From positions 310,001-374,000 of the forward strand of contig NZ_VAJM01000003.1 in NCBI RefSeq assembly GCF_005771675.1: a stretch of 64,000 nucleotides of DNA, in the 5' to 3' direction. How positions within the stretch are numbered: position 1 is the first letter of the stretch; the number at the start of each line of letters is the position of its first letter. Below, piece after piece: positions 41,901-49,715 of this stretch. The stretch is from Hymenobacter jeollabukensis (GTDB lineage: Bacteria > Bacteroidota > Bacteroidia > Cytophagales > Hymenobacteraceae). The position numbers and the translations under genes were made by a program. The notes beneath the pieces were generated by a model. It did not search any database, was not told where the DNA came from, and was given only the letters and a program-made list of their open reading frames with translations.

Positions 41901-41966
41901 GAAGCCTGGTCGAACGGCCCGGTAAACCGCGTAATGGCCGGCGAAGAACTAACCCTGCAAGCTTAG
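38925..41966 (+). CDS. purL: Phosphoribosylformylglycinamidine synthase, synthetase subunit (long form without GATase domain)
   Basis: ATP-dependent conversion of FGAR to FGAM, fourth step of purine synthesis, using ammonia from PurQ. 1013 aa from TTG 38925, as no ATG precedes the family opening HTIQLIPRPGQH. A PurS-like N-terminal domain (about 1-170) and linker lead to two AIR-synthase-like repeats: QTWSEHCKHKEFAAVIRY, NKSGVPTVNGAIVFDERYRG, GGRVGKDGIHGATFSS, and later GKDSMKNDF and HDLSDGGLAVAVAESLF. The usual C-terminal glutaminase of ~1300-aa enzymes is absent and is supplied by the next gene, purQ, 12 nt away. Known forms are ~740 or ~1300 aa, so this intermediate split is notable. Confidence 0.93.
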   Translation: MSNTASHTIQLIPRPGQHDGEGARVAEAARRHLHLLTGAVQTSAVYTVRYPLTAEQLESFAARCLQDPLLNDAALDQWAVAPAFKSYILVAKGPGVTDDEGTSAQNALQDFLGLDLDIRTQHIFSKRLYLLENELPEVDLRHLAEELLGNKLINRFVVGHTAQGIRDFTPQPGGGADSTTHTIRLENLTDAELLQLSKENVYALNLEEMQAIRDYYYSKETQISRAEAGLTPDPTDCELEILAQTWSEHCKHKEFAAVIRYRNAVTGEEKEVDGLFKTYIKGATSEVDRLLRANGNDWLIKVFSDNAGAVRINKDSLFVWKVETHNSPSAIDPYGGAITGILGNNRDPLATGIGGARLLFNTNVLCFGPPNWAGPLLTGQLHPRRVFEGVRKGIEDGGNKSGVPTVNGAIVFDERYRGKPLVYCGTGAVLPMQLDGKDAWEKIIDAGDRIIMAGGRVGKDGIHGATFSSIELDEAAPATAVQIGSPITQKLAMDFLLLATRRGLIKCSTDNGAGGLSSSVGELAGISNGATVELERVPLKYPGLRPWEIFLSESQERFTLVVEPAKLAELHALAAEMEVELSDIGHFTDNGRLDVTFDGQPVASLALEFLHEGVPRKVLDAEWQLPTLHEPKLPASLDATDLLLKLLGALNICSREAVIRQYDHEVKGRTVVKPLMGRTGQAPQDAAVVQFNFESWEGVAVSNGILPRYGDIDPYQMSAGAFDEAVRQIISVGGKLPNLTPGDGIFWSVNDNFCVPDSVYDPVTNPDGKQKLAALVQLCEALRDMCVAYHIPLTSGKDSMKNDFKADGQKISVPPTVLYSMTALMPDVRRAVTSDFKAPGDVVYLLGDTYDELGGSELYHLFGELGQHVPHVRPEEAKDLYQKVGEAHEQNLILSCHDLSDGGLAVAVAESLFGDDQLGAELTLAGELPTLTELFSESHSRFVATVAPEDVVAFEALMNGRATRLGIVTDGGRLVIRHQEKVVVDAATTELREAWSNGPVNRVMAGEELTLQA

Positions 41967-41970
41967 GAGG
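41965..41970 (+). promoter_or_regulatory. Shine-Dalgarno AGGAGG of purQ
   Basis: AGGAGG lies 8 nt ahead of ATG 41979 and overlaps the purL stop codon. Such a strong site is unusual in this window and fixes the purQ start (not GTG 41970). Confidence 0.75.
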
Positions 41971-41978
41971 TGGAGACG

Positions 41979-42911
41979 ATGAGCAATCAAGCAGAAAACC
42001 TGACGACGCAGATGGTTTCGGGCCAAGAACCAAAAACCAATAACGAAAAACCAGTCCACGCCCTGGTCCTGACCGGCTTCGGCATCAACTGCGAAGAGGA
42101 GCTGGCCGCCGCTTACCGGCTGGCGGGCGGCGTGGCTACCATCGTGCACTTTAATGAAGTGCTCAGCGGGCAGACCAGCATCCACGACTACGACGTGCTC
42201 AACTTCCCCGGGGGCTTCTCCTTCGGCGACGATTTGGGCTCGGGCGTGGTCATGGCCAACAAGGTGCGCTTCCGCAAGCTGCCCTCGGGCCGCACGCTGC
42301 TGGAGGAAATCGGTGCCTTCATCCAGGCCGGCGGCTACGTGGTGGGCATCTGCAACGGCTTCCAGATGCTGGTGAAAATGGGTCTGCTGCCCGATTTCGC
42401 CGGCCAGCAGGAGCGCGAAGTGACGCTGACCCACAACGCCTCGGGCCGCTATGAGGACCGGTGGGTACGCCTGGCGGTGAACCCCAACAACCGTTCCCCC
42501 TTCCTGAAAGGTCTGACCTCGCTGGAAGTGCCCGTGCGCCACGGCGAAGGCCGCCTGGTCATCCGCGACGAGGCCATCCGCAGCCGCATCCTGGCCGAAG
42601 GGCTGAACTGCCTGACCTACTGCGACAGCACCGGCTGCGAAACCGCCGAGTACCCGCTGAACCCCAACGGCGCCGAGCTGAACTGCGCCGGCCTCACCGA
42701 CACCACCGGCCACGTCTTCGGCCTGATGCCGCACCCTGAGGCCTTCCTCTCGCTCTACAACCACCCCGACTGGGCCCGGCGCAAGCGCCTCGACCCCGCC
42801 GCGTCGGAGGAAGGCGACGGGCTGAAGCTGTTCCGCAACATCGTGGAGCACATCCGCCAGACGCGCGCCACGCAGCCCACCGAAGCTGCTGCCAACCAAG
42901 TTTCTCTCTAG
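41979..42911 (+). CDS. purQ: Phosphoribosylformylglycinamidine synthase, glutaminase subunit
   Basis: Class I glutamine amidotransferase supplying ammonia to PurL. 310 aa from ATG 41979. After a ~25-residue extension (MSNQAENLTTQM...), the fold begins HALVLTGFGINCEEEL; NFPGGFSFGDDLGSG is the PurQ oxyanion-side motif; the nucleophile is in VVGICNGFQML and the catalytic His-Glu in GLMPHPEAFLS. Longer than free-standing bacterial PurQ (~225 aa) and resembling the C-terminal domain of the large PurL, which supports fission of a once-fused gene. Confidence 0.93.
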   Translation: MSNQAENLTTQMVSGQEPKTNNEKPVHALVLTGFGINCEEELAAAYRLAGGVATIVHFNEVLSGQTSIHDYDVLNFPGGFSFGDDLGSGVVMANKVRFRKLPSGRTLLEEIGAFIQAGGYVVGICNGFQMLVKMGLLPDFAGQQEREVTLTHNASGRYEDRWVRLAVNPNNRSPFLKGLTSLEVPVRHGEGRLVIRDEAIRSRILAEGLNCLTYCDSTGCETAEYPLNPNGAELNCAGLTDTTGHVFGLMPHPEAFLSLYNHPDWARRKRLDPAASEEGDGLKLFRNIVEHIRQTRATQPTEAAANQVSL

Positions 42912-42929
42912 CCGCCCCCGACGCTTCGC

Positions 42930-43877
42930 ATGAACACGCTCCCGCAATTCAACACGCCCCAGCTGGAACTGCTGCACCGCGGCAAAGTCCGCGACTCGTA
43001 CCGTGTGCCCTCGGGCGAGCGGCTCATCGTCGTGACGGACCGCCTCTCGGCCTTCGACTCGGTGCTGGAAACCGCCATTCCCTACAAAGGCGCCGTGCTC
43101 AACGGCCTGGCCGATTTCTGGTTCGAGAAGACCCGCGACATCGTGCCCAACCACGTTATCCGCGTGGTCGACCCGAACGCCATGCTGGTGAAAGAGGCCG
43201 AGCCGATTCGGGTGGAAATGGTGGTGCGCGGCTACCTCACCGGCTCCATGCTGCGCGGCTACCTCCAGGGCCAGCGCACCTTTTCGGGCGTCTCGGTGCC
43301 CGACGGGCTGACCAAGCACCAGCGCTTCCCCGAGCCCCTCGTGACGCCGACTACCAAGGAGGAATCCGACCGCGAAATCACGCCGGAAAACCTCGTTTCC
43401 GAAGGCTGGGTGTCGGCCGAGCTGTACGAGCGGATGCGCGTCGTGGCGCTGCAGCTGTTCAACTTCGCTTCGGCGTGGATGGCCGAGCGCGGCATCATCC
43501 TGGTCGACACCAAGTATGAGTTCGGCCTGCTGAACGGGGAGCTGATTCTCATCGACGAAATCCACACGCCGGACTCCTCGCGCTTCTGGGACGCGGCCGA
43601 CTACGCCGCCAACCCCGAAGGCGCCGCCCAGATGGATAAGGAGTACATCCGCCAGTGGTTGATTGCCCACAAAGTCGACGGCAAGTACCCCACGGCCCTC
43701 ACGCCGGAAGTAACCGCCGAAGCGGCTCGCCGCTACCTCGACATCTACCAGCGCATCACCGGCCAGCCCCTGGCCGGCGCCGCCGATGCCGACGTGAACG
43801 TGCCCGCCCGCCTGGTGCAGAACCTGGTGAAGGAAGGCTTCATGCAGGACGCGCCGGTGGAGCAGCTGAACGGATGA
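42930..43877 (+). CDS. purC: SAICAR synthase
   Basis: Ligates aspartate to CAIR (phosphoribosylaminoimidazole-succinocarboxamide synthase). 315 aa, the longer eukaryote-like form common in Bacteroidota. Conserved blocks: LLHRGKVRDSYRV, RLSAFDSVLETAIPYKG, VVRGYLTGSMLRGY, ILVDTKYEFGL and LIDEIHTPDSSRFW. It starts 18 nt after purQ and overlaps the next gene by four bases (ATGA), so it belongs to the same polycistronic message. Confidence 0.95.
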   Translation: MNTLPQFNTPQLELLHRGKVRDSYRVPSGERLIVVTDRLSAFDSVLETAIPYKGAVLNGLADFWFEKTRDIVPNHVIRVVDPNAMLVKEAEPIRVEMVVRGYLTGSMLRGYLQGQRTFSGVSVPDGLTKHQRFPEPLVTPTTKEESDREITPENLVSEGWVSAELYERMRVVALQLFNFASAWMAERGIILVDTKYEFGLLNGELILIDEIHTPDSSRFWDAADYAANPEGAAQMDKEYIRQWLIAHKVDGKYPTALTPEVTAEAARRYLDIYQRITGQPLAGAADADVNVPARLVQNLVKEGFMQDAPVEQLNG

Positions 43878-44236
43878 ATCTGGAAGCGGTAGGCCAGCAA
43901 TACGCGCTCAACGACGGTGAAATTCGCGCCGTCGAGCTGAGCTTGCGCTATGGTGAGCCTACTGCTTCTAAAGGTTCTGTACAGCTGCGAGTACGCAAGC
44001 AAGTTGCGCCGAACAAGTACGAAAGCTGTCTGCTGACACTGGAGCTGAGCGGCGTGACGAAGGTGCTGCTAGATGAAGATTTTACCGCCGGCGTCTACTA
44101 CTCGGACATCGTTTTGACGAAGCTTGAAAACGGTCTGTACTACCTTTCACTTGACCCATTCGGCAACTCTGGCAAGCCGCACGAACAAGACAATCTGATT
44201 CTGGTAGCCCAAAGCCTGATCATTCACGAAGCATGA
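43874..44236 (+). CDS. Small hypothetical protein within the purine run
   Basis: 120 aa, starting in the ATGA overlap with purC and ending in another ATGA overlap with the GNAT gene, so it is translationally coupled on both sides. Beta-rich composition (AVELSLRYGE, SVQLRVRKQ, CLLTLELSGVTKVLL, LYYLSLDPFGN) without signal peptide. AT content is slightly higher than in its neighbours and codon use is less biased, suggesting a later arrival. No family recognised; context alone does not show a purine role. Confidence 0.65.
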   Translation: MNLEAVGQQYALNDGEIRAVELSLRYGEPTASKGSVQLRVRKQVAPNKYESCLLTLELSGVTKVLLDEDFTAGVYYSDIVLTKLENGLYYLSLDPFGNSGKPHEQDNLILVAQSLIIHEA

Positions 44237-44712
44237 CCTGCCCGCTGCACTTAGTCGCCTCGCACCCCGCCGCTCCGCAGGCCCGGCCGCTGCTCGATGA
44301 GCTGTCGGCCCAGCTTGGCGCGCGTTTCGGCGGCGACGGGCGCGACTCGTTTCAGGACTGGGCCGACGACGCGCGGCATATCTTTCTGCTGGCGCAGCGC
44401 GGCGACGAAATCGTAGGCTGCGGGGCCGTACGGCCGATTACTGATTCGGTAGGGGAGGTGAAACGCATGTACGCCAGGCACCCCGGTCAGGGCATCGGCC
44501 GGGCGGTGCTGGCCGGGCTGGAGGCTTCGGCGCAGGCGGTTGGCTACGCTGAGCTGTGGCTGGAAACCCGGGTGGCCAACGCCGAAGCCTGCCATTTCTA
44601 CCAGCAGCAGGGCTACCAGCGCATCGACAACTACGGCCGCTACGTCGGCCGCGACAATGCCGCCTGCTTCGGCAAGCAACTTGGCCCGGTGCCGGCCACT
44701 TTTCCCAACTAG
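44233..44712 (+). CDS. GNAT family N-acetyltransferase
   Basis: 159-aa acetyl-CoA-dependent acetyltransferase. Motif A is MYARHPGQGIGRAVLAGLE (Q-G-I-G-R, acetyl-CoA pyrophosphate loop), preceded by EIVGCGAVRP and followed by ELWLETRVANAEACHFYQQQGYQRI (motif B). Overlaps the preceding gene by four bases. Substrate unknown. It lies 13 nt before purD, so it is transcribed with purine genes. Confidence 0.85.
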   Translation: MTCPLHLVASHPAAPQARPLLDELSAQLGARFGGDGRDSFQDWADDARHIFLLAQRGDEIVGCGAVRPITDSVGEVKRMYARHPGQGIGRAVLAGLEASAQAVGYAELWLETRVANAEACHFYQQQGYQRIDNYGRYVGRDNAACFGKQLGPVPATFPN

Positions 44713-44725
44713 CACCCTTCGACCC

Positions 44726-46024
44726 TTGGCAACTCCCACTACCAATATCGTCCTTCTCGGCAGCGGCGCCCGCGAACATGCCCTGGCCTGGAAAATGACC
44801 CAGGACGGCGCCCGCGTACACGTGCTGCCCGGCGGCGCCGGCATCCCCGGCTCGGTACCCGCCGTCAGCGCCACCGACTTTCCGGCCATCCAGCAGTTCT
44901 GCGAGCAGCAGCAGGTGAAGCTCATCGTGGTGGGCCCCGAAGCCCCGCTAGCCGCTGGCGTGGCCGACTACTTCGAGGGTTCCGACATCCGCGTGTTCGG
45001 GCCGCGCAAAGCCGCTGCCGTGCTGGAAAGCTCCAAGGTGTGGTCGAAGGACTTCATGCGCCGCCACGGCGTGGCCACTGGCCGGGCCTGGACGTTCCGC
45101 TCCGACCAGCTGGACCAGGCCCGCGCCGCCGCCGCCGAACTGCAGGGCCACGCCGTGCTGAAATACGACGGCCTGGCCGCCGGCAAGGGCGTGTGGGTGT
45201 GTTCGTCGGAAGCCGAGTTTGAAACGGCCCTGACGGAAATGCAAACCCTGGCTCCGGCCGGCCATCAGTGGTACTCCTTCCTGGTCGAAGAAAAGCTCAT
45301 CGGCCCCGAAATCAGCATCATCGGCCTGACCGACGGCAACACCATGCGCCTGCTCAGCCCCTCGCAGGACCATAAGCAGCTGCTGGCCGGCGACCTGGGG
45401 CCCAACACCGGCGGCATGGGCGCCTACTGCCCCGTTCCCTTCGCCGACGACAACGTGCTGGCCCTGGTGCGCGAAGTCATCATCGAGCCGACCTTGCGCG
45501 GGCTGCGCACCGAAGGGCTGCCGTTCATGGGCTTCCTCTACTTCGGCATCATGCTCACGCCCAGCGGCCCGAAGCTGCTGGAATACAACGTGCGCCTCGG
45601 CGACCCGGAAGCCCAGGTACTGCTGGCCTCGCTGAGCAGCAGCCTGGTCGACCTCGTCACCGCCGCCCTCGACGGCCGCCTGGCCGAAGTGGGCCTGCGG
45701 CAGAAACCCGGCTCCTTCGTGGGCGTGGTGCTGGCCTCCGGCGGCTACCCCGCCGCGCAGTTCCCGACGGGCTTTGCCATCGACGGCATCGACGCCGTGA
45801 CGCCCGCCACGCTGGTCTTCCAGGGCGGTACTAAGCGTAACGAGGCCGGTCAGCTGGTGACCAGCGGCGGCCGGGTGCTGACGGTGGTAGCCGGTGGCCC
45901 CGACCTGGAAGTAGCCGTGGAGCGGGCCTACGCCGAAGTCAAAAAGGTGACGTTCCAGGACGCCTACTACCGCCCCGACATCGGCCAGCGCCCCACGCCG
46001 GAGCTGGCCGGTCAAGCCCAGTAA
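44726..46024 (+). CDS. purD: Phosphoribosylamine-glycine ligase
   Basis: ATP-grasp enzyme joining glycine to phosphoribosylamine (GAR synthetase), second step of purine synthesis. 432 aa from TTG 44726; no ATG occurs before the family opening NIVLLGSGAREHALAWKM. ATP-grasp blocks: AVLKYDGLAAGKGVWVC, LVEEKLIGPEISIIGLTDG, GPNTGGMGAYCP and GFLYFGIMLTPSGPKLLEYNVRLGDPEAQV. Its stop overlaps the purN start by one base (TAATG). Confidence 0.94.
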   Translation: MATPTTNIVLLGSGAREHALAWKMTQDGARVHVLPGGAGIPGSVPAVSATDFPAIQQFCEQQQVKLIVVGPEAPLAAGVADYFEGSDIRVFGPRKAAAVLESSKVWSKDFMRRHGVATGRAWTFRSDQLDQARAAAAELQGHAVLKYDGLAAGKGVWVCSSEAEFETALTEMQTLAPAGHQWYSFLVEEKLIGPEISIIGLTDGNTMRLLSPSQDHKQLLAGDLGPNTGGMGAYCPVPFADDNVLALVREVIIEPTLRGLRTEGLPFMGFLYFGIMLTPSGPKLLEYNVRLGDPEAQVLLASLSSSLVDLVTAALDGRLAEVGLRQKPGSFVGVVLASGGYPAAQFPTGFAIDGIDAVTPATLVFQGGTKRNEAGQLVTSGGRVLTVVAGGPDLEVAVERAYAEVKKVTFQDAYYRPDIGQRPTPELAGQAQ

Positions 46025-46746
46025 TGATGACGGAAGCAGCCCAGCGCGAATCATTGAACAATGGAGGAACCACGTCTGCACCGACTGGCTCCCCCTCTCC
46101 TTTTTCGGAGAGGGGGCCGGGGGGTGAGGCGAAACGCCTCGCCATCCTGCTCTCCGGTCGCGGCTCCAACATGCTAGCCCTGGCCCGTGAAGTGCGCGAA
46201 GGCGTGCTGCAAGGCCTGGCCGAAGTAGCCGTGGTGTTCAGCAACATTCCCGAAGCCGCCGGCCTGCACAGCGCCGCCGAGCTGGGCTACGCCACCGCCA
46301 GCATCGACTCGCGGGGCCGGAAGCGCGCCGAGTTTGACGCCGAAGTGGTGACGAAGCTGCAGCAGTTTCAGCCCGATTACGTGGTGCTGGCCGGCTATAT
46401 GCGCATTTTGTCGCCCGCGTTCATCCGGGCGTTTGCGGGCCGGATCATCAACATTCACCCGGCCGACACCCACCAGCACCAGGGTCTGCACGCCTACGAC
46501 TGGGCCTGGGAAAACCGCCTGCCCGAAACGAAAATCACCGTCCACCTCGTTGACGAGGGCCTGGACACTGGCCCCGTGCTGGCCCAGGCCCCCGTCGACC
46601 TGCGCGGCGCCGATTCGCTCCAGGAAGTGGAGCGCCGGGGCCTGGCCGTGGAGCACCGCTTCTACGCCGACACCCTGGCCCGCCTCATCCGGGGCGAACT
46701 GCCCGCCAAAACACCTGCCCCCGCCGCTGCCACTTCCCAAGCGTAG
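46024..46746 (+). CDS. purN: Phosphoribosylglycinamide formyltransferase with repeat-derived N-terminal extension
   Basis: Transfers a formyl group from 10-formyltetrahydrofolate to GAR. The family part begins at RLAILLSGRGSNM, with catalytic Asn/His in IINIHPADTHQHQG and Asp in VHLVDEGLDTGPVL. In front lie about 37 extra residues starting MMTEAAQRESLNN, the second half of which (SPSPFSERGPGGEA) is encoded by a palindromic intergenic repeat at 46090-46140. No start codon exists between the repeat and the conserved part, so the repeat must be translated if the enzyme is made. Start is ATG 46024 (overlapping purD) or 46027. Confidence 0.9.
   Translation: MMTEAAQRESLNNGGTTSAPTGSPSPFSERGPGGEAKRLAILLSGRGSNMLALAREVREGVLQGLAEVAVVFSNIPEAAGLHSAAELGYATASIDSRGRKRAEFDAEVVTKLQQFQPDYVVLAGYMRILSPAFIRAFAGRIINIHPADTHQHQGLHAYDWAWENRLPETKITVHLVDEGLDTGPVLAQAPVDLRGADSLQEVERRGLAVEHRFYADTLARLIRGELPAKTPAPAAATSQA
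46090..46140. repeat. Palindromic repeat inside the purN coding sequence
   Basis: TCCCCCTCTCC-TTTTTC-GGAGAGGGGG (46090-46116), then CCGGGGGGTGAGGC and a second hairpin GAGGC-GAAAC-GCCTC (46126-46140). The first part has the form of the CCCCTCTCC-type interspersed palindromes of Bacteroidota. It is in frame and adds residues to PurN. Confidence 0.7.
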
Positions 46747-46824
46747 CGCCACCGTTTTTCCTCTCAAGCCCCACCCCAGCTTCGTCGGCCTGACAACCGG
46801 CTCACTGACAACTGACAACTCGAT

Positions 46825-48327
46825 ATGTGCGGAATCGTTGGTTTTTTCGGCCCGGATGATGTCGTTGGCGACATCGTCGTCGGCCTTACCGCCCTGCAGC
46901 ACCGTGGGCAGGACGCCGCCGGCATTGCCTCCTTCGACGGCAACTTTCACCTGCACAAGGGCAACGGGCTGATCAACGACGTGTTCAAGCCAAAGCACCT
47001 GAAGAAGCTGAAGGGCAACATCGGCATCGGCCACGCGCGCTACACCACCCAGGGCTCCGGCGACGCCGAGCTGGCCCAGCCCTTCACCACCAGCTACCCC
47101 TTCGGGCTGGCCATGGTGCACAACGGCAACGTCATCAACTTCCGCTCGGCCGCCAAGCGCCTGCACCAGAAGTACCACGTGCTGCCCAAGACCAGCAACG
47201 ACCTGGAGCTGATCATGTACACCTTCGCCTCGGAGCTGCGCCTCAAGAACCTGGACGCGCTGTCGGTGGTGGACATTTTCGACGCCGTTGAGACAACCCA
47301 GGAGCTGGTGAAGGGCGCCTATGCCACCATCACCATTATTGCCGGCCACGGCCTGCTGGCCTTCAACGATCCGCACGGCATCCGCCCCCTGGTCATGGGC
47401 CGCCGCGACACGCCCGACGGGCCGGTTTTCGCCTTCGCTTCGGAGTCGACCTGCTTCGACTACCTGGAGTTCGATCTGGTGGAAAATATCGGCCCCGGTC
47501 AGGCGGTGTTTATCGACAAGGATTTCAAGGTGCACCACAAGAACCCGCAGGCCAAGCCCAAGGCCTTCTGCGTGTTCGAACACATCTACTTCGCCCGCGA
47601 AGACTCCGTCATTCACGGCCGGCTGGTGGCCCGGGAGCGGGTGCGCCTGGGCAAGATGCTGGCCCGCCGCGTGCGCGAAGCCGGCCTGGAGCCGGATATG
47701 GTTATCGACGTGCCTTCGTCGGGCTACTTCGCGGCTTCCGGGCTGGCCGAAGCCATCGGCGTGCCCTACCGCCGCGCGCTGGTCAAGAACAACCACATGG
47801 GCCGCTCGTTTATCGTGAGCAGCCAGGCGGGCCGGGAGGACGTGGTGAAGAAGAAGCTGAACCCCATCCGCGAGTTCGTGGCGGGCAAGAAGATTGCCGT
47901 GGTCGATGACAGCATCGTGCGCGGCACCACCTCGCGGCGCATCGTGCGCATCCTGCGCGAGGCGGGAGCTACGGAGGTGTACTTCATTTCCTCGGCGCCG
48001 CCCATCGTGTCGCCCTGCATCTACGGCATCGACATGGCCATGAGCACCGAGCTGATTGCGGCCAACTACACCGAGGAGGAAATCTGCCGCTACATCGAGG
48101 CCGACAAGGTGATTTACCAGTCGCTGGAAGACCTGCAGACGCTGTTCGGTGAGGACAAAGGCCACGGCGGCAGCTGCTTTGCCTGCTTCTCCGGCAAGTA
48201 CCCGACGGGCGACGTGACCAAGTACCTGCGCCACATTCAGGAGGAGCGCACCAGCCACCGCAAGGAGGAAAAGGACAAATCCGCCACCTCTGTCAGCGCC
48301 AAAGCCCCGGCTCCGACCGAGCACTAA
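46825..48327 (+). CDS. purF: Amidophosphoribosyltransferase
   Basis: First committed step of purine synthesis, PRPP plus glutamine to phosphoribosylamine. 500 aa. The N-terminal Ntn glutaminase nucleophile follows the initiator Met directly (MCGIVGFFG), as needed, with HARYTTQGSGD and HNGNVIN. The C-terminal phosphoribosyltransferase has the PRPP loop VVDDSIVRGTTSRRIV. Iron-sulphur-type cysteines may be in FACFSGKYPTGD. A ~20-residue charged tail (RTSHRKEEKDKSATS...) follows. A MITE-like repeat separates it from purM. Confidence 0.95.
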   Translation: MCGIVGFFGPDDVVGDIVVGLTALQHRGQDAAGIASFDGNFHLHKGNGLINDVFKPKHLKKLKGNIGIGHARYTTQGSGDAELAQPFTTSYPFGLAMVHNGNVINFRSAAKRLHQKYHVLPKTSNDLELIMYTFASELRLKNLDALSVVDIFDAVETTQELVKGAYATITIIAGHGLLAFNDPHGIRPLVMGRRDTPDGPVFAFASESTCFDYLEFDLVENIGPGQAVFIDKDFKVHHKNPQAKPKAFCVFEHIYFAREDSVIHGRLVARERVRLGKMLARRVREAGLEPDMVIDVPSSGYFAASGLAEAIGVPYRRALVKNNHMGRSFIVSSQAGREDVVKKKLNPIREFVAGKKIAVVDDSIVRGTTSRRIVRILREAGATEVYFISSAPPIVSPCIYGIDMAMSTELIAANYTEEEICRYIEADKVIYQSLEDLQTLFGEDKGHGGSCFACFSGKYPTGDVTKYLRHIQEERTSHRKEEKDKSATSVSAKAPAPTEH

Positions 48328-48337
48328 TGCACGACCA

Positions 48338-48579
48338 AACTCCCCTCCTTTTTGAAGGAGGGGACGCGGTGGCTTTAGCCGCCGCTGGGGTGGTTCGGTC
48401 GTTGCTGACGTCAGATAGTAACCTCTGACTCCAGAACGAATCAGCGCCACCCGCAAACCGGAGTTCGGCTTAGCCCAGCATCAACCGTCAACGGCGGTCC
48501 AAACAACGTCAGCAACGACGCAACCACCCCAGCCAAGCCTGCGGCTTGGCGTCCCCTCCTTCAAAAAGGAGGGGAGTTT
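48338..48579. repeat. MITE-like repeat, copy 1 (between purF and purM)
   Basis: 242 bp bounded by 31-bp terminal inverted repeats: AAACTCCCCTCCTTTTTGAA... at the left and its complement at the right. Further inside, CTGGGGTGGTT and GTCGTTGCTGACGT recur in inverted orientation. No ORF. Shares its ends and the internal AACAACGTCAGCAACGACGC with the element at 59309-59546. Form and size fit a non-autonomous miniature element. Confidence 0.8.
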
Positions 48580-48594
48580 CGTTCAACTCCTCGC

Positions 48595-49695
48595 ATGAGC
48601 AACCTCAAAGAAACCGCCGGCTACTCCATCGAAGAAGGCAACGCCGCCTCGCGCAACGCCTACAACTGGGCCAAGAAAACCTTCGGCACCCGCGCCGGCA
48701 AGCCCGGCGAACCGGCCCAGGACCTGGAAGGCGGCTTCTCCAACGAAATCCGCTTCGGCAATGAGCGCCTGGGCATCGGCTCCGACGGTATCGGCACCAA
48801 AATCGAAGTAGCCGAGCGCGTGGACCGCTACGACACGCTGGGCCACGACCTGATTGCCATGGTGGCCGACGATTTGGTGGTGGCCGGCTTCATCCCCACC
48901 AACCTGTCGAACATCATCGACGTGAACACCCTGAACTACGAAGTGGTGGACGAGCTGATGCGCGGCCTGTACGACGCGGCGCAGTTCAGCTCGATTGCCG
49001 TGACGGGCGGCGAAATTGCCGAGCTGGGCAACCGCATCGGCGGCTACCCCGGCGCCCGCATGAACTTCAACTGGTGCTCCACTGCCGTGGGCGTGCTGCA
49101 CCCCAGCCTGGCCCGGCCGCTGAGCGGCGCCAACGTACGCGCCGGGCAGGCCGTGGTGGCGCTTCGCTCCCCGTCGTTCCGCTCCAACGGCTACTCCCTG
49201 GCCCGCCGCGTACTCACCAAAGCCTTCGGTGAGGAGTGGCACAAAGCGCCCTATACCGGCGCCGATGCTGATGTGATGGGTGCCACCTGGGGCGACGTAA
49301 TGCTGGCCCCCTCGCTCATCTTCGCGCCCGGCGTCACGGCCATTCTGGATGCCGGCCTGCCCCTGCACGCGGCCGCGCACATCACCGGCGGCGGCGTGGC
49401 CGATAACTTCAAGCGCGTGCTGAAATCGGGCGTCGGGGCCGAGCTGGACAACCTCTTCGCGCCGCTGCCCGCCATGAGCCTGCTGGCCGAGCTGGGCGGC
49501 ATCAGCCCCGCCGACGCCTACCTGTACTGGAACATGGGCAACGGCATGCTGCTCGTCACCGACGCCGACCAGGCCGAGGCCGTAGCCGCCGAACTGACCG
49601 CCAAGGGCTATGCTGCCCAGGTAGCCGGCCGCATCATCCCGGAGCCGACGATTACGCTGAAAGTGGGCGCGGGCGAGCTGCGCTACGACATCTAA
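48595..49695 (+). CDS. purM: Phosphoribosylformylglycinamidine cyclo-ligase (AIR synthetase)
   Basis: ATP-dependent ring closure of FGAM to AIR, fifth purine step. 366 aa; ATP-binding and dimer blocks FSNEIRFGNERLGIGSDGIGTK, GHDLIAMVADDLVVAG, AVTGGEIAEL and HITGGGVADNFKRVL. A short N-terminal region (MSNLKETAGYSIEEGNAASR) holds the glycine-rich substrate loop's equivalent. Last gene of the purine run, ended by a hairpin. Its final 51 bases recur at 51035-51085. Confidence 0.93.
   Translation: MSNLKETAGYSIEEGNAASRNAYNWAKKTFGTRAGKPGEPAQDLEGGFSNEIRFGNERLGIGSDGIGTKIEVAERVDRYDTLGHDLIAMVADDLVVAGFIPTNLSNIIDVNTLNYEVVDELMRGLYDAAQFSSIAVTGGEIAELGNRIGGYPGARMNFNWCSTAVGVLHPSLARPLSGANVRAGQAVVALRSPSFRSNGYSLARRVLTKAFGEEWHKAPYTGADADVMGATWGDVMLAPSLIFAPGVTAILDAGLPLHAAAHITGGGVADNFKRVLKSGVGAELDNLFAPLPAMSLLAELGGISPADAYLYWNMGNGMLLVTDADQAEAVAAELTAKGYAAQVAGRIIPEPTITLKVGAGELRYDI
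49645..49695 (+). repeat. Direct repeat, copy 1 (native purM 3' end)
   Basis: 51 bases ending in the purM stop codon; matches 51035-51085 at 46 of 51 positions. Confidence 0.85.
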
Positions 49696-49715
49696 TTTTA
49701 GCTTCTTCTGGATGC

